DNA of 28,957 bases, from positions 1 to 28,957 of the forward strand of contig DIWG01000015.1 in the NCBI GenBank assembly GCA_002423465.1, given 5' to 3'. A program made the position numbers and the translations under genes. Positions 22,923 through 28,957 of this stretch are shown in pieces. The DNA is from Syntrophaceae bacterium UBA6112 (GTDB lineage Bacteria > Desulfobacterota > Syntrophia > Syntrophales > UBA5619). The first letter of the stretch is position 1; each line of letters opens with the position of its first letter. The notes under the pieces were generated by a model. It saw only the letters and a list, made by a program, of their open reading frames with translations. It was not told the DNA's origin and did not search any database.

Positions 22923-23573
22923 CTACCAGCGGTCCACCGTATAAAGCGGCGCCTTTTCCCGGAGCAGTTCCGCGGAACGGCAGGGGTTGTAAATCCCGCA
23001 GGTGCAGGGTTCCGCAAGGAGTACGCTTCCGTCCCAGGCGGTGACCTTGCCGGTCTTGACCCGGCGGATCATGTCTTTGACCAGGAAAGGAGAGACGACG
23101 CCGTGGCCGCACATCGTTGTGAACTCCCGGATGTCGGCCGGCGGCAGACGGTCCGTTTTTCCGTGGATGCCGAGTGAGAGGTTCACCATGTGGGGGGTGA
23201 TGCCGAGCTCGGCGGCGATATTCCGCACACGGTCGGTGATTCCGCTGACCATGATCGAGATCCCCTCGTTTGCCTCCTTGAGCAGGATCAGGGCCTGTTT
23301 GAGCTTCTCCGGGTCGTCGAAAACAGAGTAGACGCGTGTTCCCTCGACGGTGATGCTGTCGAGGATTTCCTCGTTGGTCACACCGCTGTACATGTTGCGG
23401 CGCAGCGACGTCGGAATCAGATTGACCGGTCCCGCCTGGTAGAGCAGTTCGACCAGGTGGCGCACCTTCGGGGCGCTCCCCTTGTAATTGAATCCCCTCG
23501 CCGGATAGATGAACAGGACAAATTCCTTCTCCAGCGATTCCAGACTGCCTTCTCGATGCAAACTGTGTGTCAT
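22923..23573 (-). CDS. Unrecognised 216-residue cysteine-containing protein
   Basis: I cannot name this family. The product is soluble, without signal peptide or helices of membrane type. The N-terminal two thirds look alpha/beta (EFVLFIYPARGFNY, GPVNLIPTSLRRN, VFDDPEKLKQALILLKEAN). The C-terminal third carries four cysteines: C155 in FTTMCGHGV, and C190-x-C192-x5-C198 in EPCTCGIYNPC. That set could bind a metal or Fe-S cluster. A KTGKVTAWDGSVLLAEP segment just before it resembles neither ferredoxins nor zinc ribbons that I know. It sits nine bases behind the ferredoxin-like gene and 16 before the dehydrogenase gene, so it is firmly part of the operon. Confidence 0.75.
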   Translation of the reverse strand: MTHSLHREGSLESLEKEFVLFIYPARGFNYKGSAPKVRHLVELLYQAGPVNLIPTSLRRNMYSGVTNEEILDSITVEGTRVYSVFDDPEKLKQALILLKEANEGISIMVSGITDRVRNIAAELGITPHMVNLSLGIHGKTDRLPPADIREFTTMCGHGVVSPFLVKDMIRRVKTGKVTAWDGSVLLAEPCTCGIYNPCRSAELLREKAPLYTVDRW

Positions 23574-23582
23574 AAACCCATC

Positions 23583-24308
23583 CTATTCCCAGGCCCGTCC
23601 GAGGCCCATATTGACCTTGGCGTTCGGCCGCCAGGTGAAACCTTCCGCCCGGATGCTCTCCAGGACATCCTCCGGAATTTTGAGTCCCGGTTCGACGATG
23701 GTGCAGGCGTCGATGCAGAATACGCTCTCCACCTCTTCGGCGACCTCTTTCAGGGTTCGCAGGATGCCGCGGAGTTCATCCCGCTTTACGCTGATCTCGA
23801 TGATTGCCGAGAGCACCCGCTCCCGAAGCATCTCCGGTTTGAGATCCCCCGTTGCCTCGTCGGCGATCATGGAGTGGATCGGGTTGTGCGCTTCGATCTT
23901 GTGGACGCCGGCGCGGGCGATTGCCCGGGTGATCCTCTGGATGTCCAGAAGCGACATGCCGAGCGTGGGCCGGCCGATCTCGATCGCGACGCCGACCTCG
24001 CCGGGACCGACGCGGTGCGTCACATCATTCGTCTTGGACTCCTCCGTTCCGCGGCCCTGAATCCCGGTGGCCGCGTGCGTCGCGCTTGGATCGCTGAAAT
24101 AACGGCGCAGCGCGCGCGGATAATCGTAAACATTGGGCGATTCCGCGATCGCGTCTACCGGGCAGTGCGCGGCTCGCAGGCAGGTGCTGCATTCATAGCA
24201 GACGTCCTGATCGATCATGCTTTTGAGCCCGTCGTACCGGATCGCGGCGGTGGGACAGTAGGGTTGGCAACGGCCGCACCCCACACAAATTTCTTCATGA
24301 ATCATCAT
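23583..24308 (-). CDS. Two-cluster ferredoxin with an unknown C-terminal domain
   Basis: The 241-residue protein begins with a bacterial-type ferredoxin domain. Site 1 is C8-x2-C11-x2-C14-x3-C18. Site 2 is C37-x2-C40-x2-C43-x5-C49, the last spacing being longer than usual. After a linker (residues 60-100) follows a domain of about 140 residues that I do not recognise: GVAIEIGRPTLGMSLLDIQR, VHKIEAHNPIHSM, a long helix, and FCIDACTIVEPG with C198 and C202. It is not a simple electron carrier. It could be a subunit that joins a redox chain to an enzyme core. Its ATG overlaps the stop of the FAD oxidoreductase gene (ATGA). Confidence 0.8.
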   Translation of the reverse strand: MMIHEEICVGCGRCQPYCPTAAIRYDGLKSMIDQDVCYECSTCLRAAHCPVDAIAESPNVYDYPRALRRYFSDPSATHAATGIQGRGTEESKTNDVTHRVGPGEVGVAIEIGRPTLGMSLLDIQRITRAIARAGVHKIEAHNPIHSMIADEATGDLKPEMLRERVLSAIIEISVKRDELRGILRTLKEVAEEVESVFCIDACTIVEPGLKIPEDVLESIRAEGFTWRPNAKVNMGLGRAWE

Positions 24309-25570
24309 AGACTGGACCTCTTTGGTGACAGAATCAGGGCCTTTCTGCGGCCCGTTTGTTCCGGAAAGCGGATCACGTTTCCCGTCTGCGGCCGGAGCAG
24401 CCCGGCATCCCGAAGGGTGAGCGGCCTCCCGGCATTGATTAGGGCGTGGAGGGTTCCGGCGGCCGAAATATCGCCGATCAGCGCTCCTCCAACCGGTTTC
24501 CCGTCCACGAGGAAAAGCTCACGTCTGACGGAAGTTTCCGGTCTTGCGTGGGAGATCACCTCGGCCCCGACCAGCGGAGGACCGAGAACAACCATGGCAA
24601 GGCCGTGGAGCTCCATCGCGTTGATCCGCGACCAATCCCGGTGCGGCAGGGGCGAACTCCGATAGAGATTCTCGGCTGCAAGTCTCCCCTGCGAGACGGC
24701 CTGCGGCCAGGTGTTGGGACTGATCTTCTCCCCGCCCGATGCGATCACGGCAACGTCCCCTGCAGCGAAGATCCGCGGATCAATCGTCTGTAGCGCCGGT
24801 GAAACGACAAGCTCCCCGTCCGTCAGGAGATCCGTTCCTTCCAAAAACGAGGTATCGGGGGATATCCCGGCTGCGACAAGGAGGGTGCTGCAGGAGAGCC
24901 AGCGCCCTCCGGCCTTCAGGGCGTCGATCTGACCGTCGCGGATGCGGAGATCCTCCATAGCAGCGTTGACGCAAACCTCGATCCCCAGGTTCCGGAGATG
25001 GGCCTCGACAACCGCCGCCGAATCCTCGGAGAGCGCACGCAGCAGGATATGTCCCCGCCGAACGACGAGGGAGACCTCGAAACCGGCCTGACTCAGATGG
25101 ACTGCCGTCTTGACGCCGACCAGGGAGCCGCCGAAGACGATGACCTTCCGGTGATCGGCCAACCATGATTTTGTCTCTCTCGCCGTCGTCAGATCGCGGA
25201 CCGGAAAAATTCCCCGGCAGGGCGGACCGGCGAGAATACCGGGCAGAAAGGGTTCTCCGCCGTGAGCGAGGATCAGGCGGTCATAGGTGAGCACCTCTCC
25301 ATTATCGAGCGTCAGCGTGCAAGCGCTGCGATCGAGGGACCGGACGCGGACCCCGCGCCGCATCGTCAGGAGAGGATCGGCGTCCCCGCTCCGGAAAAAA
25401 AGTTTCTCCTCCGGGAGTGCTCCGACCATGAACTGAGGCAAAAGCGTCCGGTAATAACCGACTTCATTTTCGGCGTCAATCAGGGTCACGGCCTGTTCGA
25501 GCCGCAAGGCCCGGCAGGTCGCGGCGGCTTGGAAACCGGCGACTCCGCCGCCAACAATCATACAGGTCAT
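24305..25570 (-). CDS. FAD-dependent NAD(P)H oxidoreductase (pyridine nucleotide-disulfide type)
   Basis: The 421-residue flavoprotein has two Rossmann motifs. The FAD site is MIVGGGVAGFQAA at the N-terminus, and the NAD(P) site is VIVFGGSLVGVKTAVHL near residue 150. The FAD-closing motif IFAAGDVA follows. No redox-active CxxxxC disulfide is visible, so it fits NADH:ferredoxin/rubredoxin reductase-like proteins. Relatives of this type (FNOR) are often encoded beside cooS and cooF, and the same trio is present here. I prefer ATG at 25570, preceded by AGGAG, over ATG at 25585, which adds five residues and has no ribosome site. It probably links NAD(H) to the CooF-like ferredoxin. Confidence 0.88.
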   Translation of the reverse strand: MTCMIVGGGVAGFQAAATCRALRLEQAVTLIDAENEVGYYRTLLPQFMVGALPEEKLFFRSGDADPLLTMRRGVRVRSLDRSACTLTLDNGEVLTYDRLILAHGGEPFLPGILAGPPCRGIFPVRDLTTARETKSWLADHRKVIVFGGSLVGVKTAVHLSQAGFEVSLVVRRGHILLRALSEDSAAVVEAHLRNLGIEVCVNAAMEDLRIRDGQIDALKAGGRWLSCSTLLVAAGISPDTSFLEGTDLLTDGELVVSPALQTIDPRIFAAGDVAVIASGGEKISPNTWPQAVSQGRLAAENLYRSSPLPHRDWSRINAMELHGLAMVVLGPPLVGAEVISHARPETSVRRELFLVDGKPVGGALIGDISAAGTLHALINAGRPLTLRDAGLLRPQTGNVIRFPEQTGRRKALILSPKRSSL

Positions 25571-25583
25571 GGAGATGCTCCTC

Positions 25584-25595
25584 ATGAACGTTCAT
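25584..25595. promoter_or_regulatory. Perfect 12-bp palindrome ATGAACGTTCAT between two operon genes
   Basis: ATGAACGTTCAT is its own reverse complement. It lies in the 46-base gap between the CODH-like and FAD-oxidoreductase genes. Such palindromes can be TetR- or LysR-type operators, but the site is inside an operon and could be chance. Confidence 0.25.
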
Positions 25596-25616
25596 TAGCT
25601 GACCCGGACGGTTGCG

Positions 25617-27059
25617 TTACGACCGGAGCAACCCATCCAGGATCTCATCGGCCTGGGCCGGATGGTCGAAATGGGTCAGGACGCCGCCCGCGGCTGTCAG
25701 GTTCTCCCGGAGCTTCGTGCGAACCTTCTCGCTTCCCCAAAGGGGCAGGGGGGTGGCGACCAGAACCTTCAGGCCGAGTGCGGCAAGCCCCAGGGCGAAG
25801 GTGAATTCACGGGCGTTCCGCAGCCCCGTGAAACAGATCCCCTTGAGGGCCGGAAGTCTGCCTGTTTCCGCGAGGACGCGAACCGCGGTCAGAGGGCCAT
25901 CCTCTGCGTCGAGAATCCCGACGGAAAGATCCTGTTTCATCATCCAGAGGGCCGCATCGCCCCAGGACGCAACGTCATGATCCTCACCGCGAAGCGCCTT
26001 GGCCAGTTCCACGGGAAGGTGTCCCAGGGACTGAAAGAGAGTGTCGGCGCCGCCGAGGAGTGCGATCCGGGAACGTCCCTTCAGGAAGGCTTCCACCTCT
26101 GTTGCGGCGAGACTGACACGCCCTTTGCCGATCATCGCCGTATCGGGTGTGAAAGTGTTTTCAACCCGCCGGTCGTAAGCACCGCGGGCGCGCTTCACGA
26201 TTTCCGCCGCTTCGGCGTTCTTCGCATGGGAAACGACGGTGAGATTCAGCTTTCCGCAGAGCGCAAGGATACCCGGATCGGTCCCGTCTCCGGCCAGGAT
26301 GAGGTTCAGTATTCCCGAACTGAGAACGGTCTCCGCCTCGCCGGTTGTACAGGCGATCGGGAGGAACTCCTCTCCAGCGGGGATCCAGTCGCCGAGGGAA
26401 ACCAAACGGACTTCAGGATGATTCAGGCCCGCGGTTTCTTTCAGCAGCGTTTCGATGATCGCCCGGGGGATTCGTCCGGTCACGCCGATCCGGATCGCCT
26501 CTCCGGCCAGCAGGCCGTATCCGACACAGACGTCTCGGGCGGCCGCGTCGGCCCGTCTCTGTTCCCGCAGGCCGATGTTGAGAAGACCGAGGCGGATTGC
26601 CTGACGGACAAGCGCCTCAGGCGTTGCGGAGGGTCGGGACAGAAGAAGGGCGCTTTCCAGAATATCCGCGTGAGACACGGAGTCGCCGCCGGCCTGTTGC
26701 AGGGCTGCTGCCGCCCTCGAGGCAAGGGGCGCGGACCAGACAATCTTTGCGTCGCATGCCCCCGGATATTCGGCCGCCGTTTCGAGGGCGCCCTTGAGGG
26801 CCAGGCGGAGCAGGAGGGCCGCAACCATTCCGTCGCGGTCGAGTCCGCAGATCCCGTTTTGTGCGCCGCGTCCGAAAGGATCGATCCGGCAGGGGCCTTG
26901 CATGCAGCCGTAGGGGCAGGAGAGGCCGAGGCGAAGAAATCCGTCCTGCGGCTGCTGTTTTTCATACCGCTCCCAGTTGAGACACATCCCCTTGCGGGAT
27001 GCGTAACGAAGCAGTTCCTGGCTGACCGGGTCCACCGTCTTGAAATGAATCGTTTCCAT
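25617..27059 (-). CDS. Degenerate CO dehydrogenase (CooS)-like protein, active-site cluster ligands apparently lost
   Basis: The 480-residue product clearly shares the CooS fold. Its start has WERYEKQQPQDGF, then C48-x3-C52-x4-C57-x13-C71 (GPCRIDPFGRGAQNGICG). This is the CODH B-cluster signature with one extra residue. The C-terminal part (LGLAALGLKVLVATPLPLWGS, FDHPAQADEIL) also matches CooS. Canonical CooS has about 630 residues. By recalled alignment the two D-cluster cysteines are Asp39 and Ser47 here. The C-cluster His motif HGH is TGR near residue 194. Of the C-cluster cysteines only C237 (IACTTGE) has a plausible counterpart. CO oxidation therefore seems unlikely; a scaffold, electron-transfer or new-substrate role is more probable. 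The ATG at 27059 has GGGAG about 11 bases upstream. It lies beside CooF-like and FAD-oxidoreductase genes. Confidence 0.85.
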   Translation of the reverse strand: METIHFKTVDPVSQELLRYASRKGMCLNWERYEKQQPQDGFLRLGLSCPYGCMQGPCRIDPFGRGAQNGICGLDRDGMVAALLLRLALKGALETAAEYPGACDAKIVWSAPLASRAAAALQQAGGDSVSHADILESALLLSRPSATPEALVRQAIRLGLLNIGLREQRRADAAARDVCVGYGLLAGEAIRIGVTGRIPRAIIETLLKETAGLNHPEVRLVSLGDWIPAGEEFLPIACTTGEAETVLSSGILNLILAGDGTDPGILALCGKLNLTVVSHAKNAEAAEIVKRARGAYDRRVENTFTPDTAMIGKGRVSLAATEVEAFLKGRSRIALLGGADTLFQSLGHLPVELAKALRGEDHDVASWGDAALWMMKQDLSVGILDAEDGPLTAVRVLAETGRLPALKGICFTGLRNAREFTFALGLAALGLKVLVATPLPLWGSEKVRTKLRENLTAAGGVLTHFDHPAQADEILDGLLRS

Positions 27060-27091
27060 AATCTGTTGAACTCCCTAAGAATATATTCTGA

Positions 27092-27634
27092 TTATTCGGA
27101 TCTTTCGAAATCCAGAAGGCGGATTCCTTCCCCACCGTTCGCCAGCATGACATTCAGTGTTTGGAGCCGTCTTTCCCGAAGCAGATCCTCGATCCCCTCG
27201 AGCTCCACCACCTCCAGCGCCTTTGTCGGACAGACATCCACGCAGACCGGTTTTTCCATGTAGAGACAGCGGTCGCACTTCAGGGCGATCTTTCTCTTTG
27301 GAGACGGGTAGATCACTCCATAGGGACAGAAGGCCGTACAGGTCCAGCAACCGATGCAGAGATCTTCGCGGATGATCACCATGCCGCTCTTCTCGTCCCT
27401 GCGGAGCGCGCCGGTCAGGCAGGCGTCGATGCAGGGGGCCTGGAGGCAGTGGCGGCACTGGAGGGGAAAGGCGCCGTCAAGACCTCCCTCGACGCGGACG
27501 CGGGGCTGGGGGGGCGGGGTTTCCTGAACGGCGGCAAGGAGGGTTTTTTTCTCGCTGCCCCGTTCCGCCCCGCAGTAAAGCTCACAGGTTTTGCAGCCCG
27601 TGCAGCGGTCCATATGAACTCCGATCACTTTCAT
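27092..27634 (-). CDS. CooF-like four-cluster [4Fe-4S] ferredoxin
   Basis: The 180-residue cytosolic polyferredoxin has sixteen cysteines in four sites: C11/C14/C17/C21, C60/C63/C68/C72, C93/C96/C99/C103 and C120/C123/C131/C135. This is the CooF/HycB/DmsB-like layout, here without a signal peptide, so it stays in the cytosol. The ATG at 27634 follows GGGAG and a run of seven T's. Its position directly before the CooS-like gene matches cooF-cooS order in CO-metabolising bacteria. It should carry electrons between the CooS-like protein and the FAD oxidoreductase. Confidence 0.9.
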   Translation of the reverse strand: MKVIGVHMDRCTGCKTCELYCGAERGSEKKTLLAAVQETPPPQPRVRVEGGLDGAFPLQCRHCLQAPCIDACLTGALRRDEKSGMVIIREDLCIGCWTCTAFCPYGVIYPSPKRKIALKCDRCLYMEKPVCVDVCPTKALEVVELEGIEDLLRERRLQTLNVMLANGGEGIRLLDFERSE

Positions 27635-27701
27635 AAAAAAACTCCCAAATCTGAATTTGAATGGGTTATCTTATTGCGTCCCCTTCCGCCGGTTTCCGTC
27701 C

Positions 27702-28957
27702 TCATGCGGTCGCCTTTCCCGCCCGGTATTTCATCCAGAGGATTCGGAAGAGCGGGGAGAAAAGGGAGATGATGGCAAAGACGGTCAACGTTGCGGAGAT
27801 TGGCCGGGTGAAGAAGATGGAAAGGCTCCCGTGCGAGATCGTCAGGGATTGTCTGAGGGACATTTCCACCATCGGTCCCAGTACCAAGGCCAGCACCGCC
27901 GGCGCCGGGGGGTAGCCAAGCTTCTTCATGATGTAGCCGATCACGCCGAAGACGGCCATGACCCACATGTCGAAAATGTTGTTGTCGGTGGCGAAGACCC
28001 CGACGGCCGAGATCGTGATGATCAGCGGCATCAACACCTTGTAGGGGACCTTCAGGAGCCTCACCCACAGGCCGATCAGCGGCATGTTGAGGATGACCAA
28101 AAGAACGTTTCCGATGTACATGCTGGCGATCAGCCCCCAGACGAACTCGGGATGCGCCGTGAAGAGCATCGGCCCCGGACGCAGGCCGTGGATCATCAGC
28201 GCCCCAAGGAGAACGGCCGTCGTCCCGGAGCCGGGAATCCCCAGCGTCAGCAAAGGGACCAGCGCCCCGCCCGCGGCGGCGTTGTTGGCCCCCTCCGGTG
28301 CGGCGACCCCCTCAATCACCCCCGTTCCGAACTTCTCGGGATGCTTGCTCAGCTTCTTCTCCGCGGCATAGGCCATGAACGAGGAGATCGTCGCCCCCGC
28401 CCCCGGCAGCACCCCGACAAAGAAGCCGATGATCGATCCCCGCCAGAGCGCCCCGAAGGAGTCTTTCCAGTCCTGAAGGTTTGGCAAGAGACTCCGGATG
28501 CTGAGCTTGGCCTGGGTGAAGATCTGCTGCATCGGCTCCTCAATATTCACCAGAACCTCCGCCGCGGCAAACAGACCCACCGCAACCCCAATGAACCCGA
28601 CACCGTCCAGCAGGTACATGCTGCCGAAGGTGAAACGCGCCTCCCCGCTCTGCGCATCGATCCCAATGCAGGCGATCAACAGGCCGAACACCCCGCTGAT
28701 GAGACCTTTCAGCGGCGTATCCCCCCCCAGCGACGTTACCAGCGTCAACCCCATGAAGGTGAGCGCAAAATACTCCGGCGGACCGAACGATACCGCGTAA
28801 CCGGCCAGCGGCGGCGACAGGAAGGTCAGCATCAACACGGCAAAAGTCCCCGCGATGAACGACGAAAGCGCCGCCATCCCCAGCGCCGGTCCCGGCCGAC
28901 CGTTCTTGGCCATCTGGTAGCCGTCGAGCGTTGTCATCACCGACGAGGACTCCCCGG
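27702..28957 (-). CDS. tctA: Tripartite tricarboxylate transporter TctA-type large membrane subunit, N-terminus cut by window end
   Basis: The minus-strand frame is open to the window edge (418 residues seen; full TctA proteins are near 500). Conserved TctA segments are VMTTLDGYQMAKNGRPG, EYFALTFMGLTLVTSLGG, GFFVGVLPGAGATISSFMAY, GVAAPEGANNAAAGGALVPL and TLGIPGSGTTAVLLGALM. About ten membrane helices are seen. The family takes up citrate and many other organic acids together with a small TctB subunit and a periplasmic TctC binding protein. Those two are not in the window and may lie beyond 28957. The gene leads into the CooF-like gene with a 67-base gap, so the operon probably imports and then processes an organic acid. 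Confidence 0.93.
   Translation of the reverse strand, partial: GESSSVMTTLDGYQMAKNGRPGPALGMAALSSFIAGTFAVLMLTFLSPPLAGYAVSFGPPEYFALTFMGLTLVTSLGGDTPLKGLISGVFGLLIACIGIDAQSGEARFTFGSMYLLDGVGFIGVAVGLFAAAEVLVNIEEPMQQIFTQAKLSIRSLLPNLQDWKDSFGALWRGSIIGFFVGVLPGAGATISSFMAYAAEKKLSKHPEKFGTGVIEGVAAPEGANNAAAGGALVPLLTLGIPGSGTTAVLLGALMIHGLRPGPMLFTAHPEFVWGLIASMYIGNVLLVILNMPLIGLWVRLLKVPYKVLMPLIITISAVGVFATDNNIFDMWVMAVFGVIGYIMKKLGYPPAPAVLALVLGPMVEMSLRQSLTISHGSLSIFFTRPISATLTVFAIISLFSPLFRILWMKYRAGKATA

Noticed and set aside
23190..24665. A 491-residue plus-strand frame and others opposite the minus-strand operon
   Set aside because: They cover several well-identified minus-strand genes and have non-protein-like composition rich in Arg, Asp and Gly.
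25617..27059. Annotating this gene as an active CO dehydrogenase (cooS)
   Set aside because: The N-terminal match is strong, but the length is short and most C-cluster and both D-cluster ligands appear replaced. Calling it CooS would overstate what the sequence shows.
1..28957. CRISPR arrays, tRNA or rRNA genes, insertion sequences and prophage genes
   Set aside because: I looked for regular direct repeats, transposase-like proteins and conserved RNA stretches and saw none. The window is dense with metabolic genes.

Overview
The window carries the dissimilatory sulfite reduction locus of an anaerobic, sulfite-respiring bacterium. It is most likely a member of the Desulfobacterota (former Deltaproteobacteria, Syntrophobacterales-like). 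The evidence is reductive-type dsrAB with dsrD, a dsrN/cbiA-type amidase gene, dsrC, a complete dsrMKJOP set, many cytosolic [4Fe-4S] proteins and moderately high GC. No sat, apr or qmo genes are present here, so the window proves sulfite reduction but not full sulfate reduction.

Layout. (1) Positions 1-1741, minus strand: the start of an AEC-family carrier (cut by the window edge) and an archaeal-type phosphoglycerate mutase, apgM. (2) Positions 1742-2049: a divergent intergenic region with a plausible sigma70-type promoter on each strand and a small leader hairpin. (3) Positions 2050-20961, plus strand: an unbroken co-directional run. It opens with two small unrecognised proteins, a TPR protein and a short peptide gene. 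Next come dsrA, dsrB, dsrD, dsrN and dsrC, followed by a degenerate macro-domain protein. Three consecutive 'cytochrome b + HdrD-like iron-sulfur protein' modules follow, and the last of them is the canonical dsrMKJOP. The first module is unusual. Its HdrD-like protein is fused to an intact response-regulator receiver domain, and it is followed by a soluble PAS-PAS histidine kinase with cysteine/histidine motifs in both PAS domains and by a stand-alone receiver protein. (4) Positions 21041-21080: a strong hairpin between convergent runs. (5) Positions 21090-28957, minus strand: an eight-gene run, listed in transcription order. A TctA-type tripartite carrier subunit (truncated by the window end) is followed by a CooF-like ferredoxin, a CooS (CO dehydrogenase)-like protein that appears to have lost most active-site ligands, an FAD/NAD oxidoreductase, a ferredoxin-like protein with an unknown C-terminal domain, an unrecognised 216-residue cysteine protein, a 3-hydroxyisobutyrate-dehydrogenase-like protein and a sugar-isomerase-type TIM barrel.

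How the parts work together. DsrAB reduces sulfite, DsrD stimulates it, and DsrC carries the sulfur as a trisulfide. DsrMKJOP links DsrC trisulfide reduction to the membrane quinone pool and periplasm. The two extra DsrMK-like modules probably provide parallel routes between membrane quinone or periplasmic carriers and cytosolic thiol/disulfide or iron-sulfur partners, and one of them may be switched by phosphorylation. The minus-strand run looks like a separate organic-acid uptake and redox operon built around a CODH-derived scaffold protein.

The two best candidates for something undescribed are the receiver-domain-fused electron-transfer protein with its cysteine-PAS kinase (8997-13314), and the degenerate CODH/CooF/FAD-oxidoreductase operon (21090-28957).
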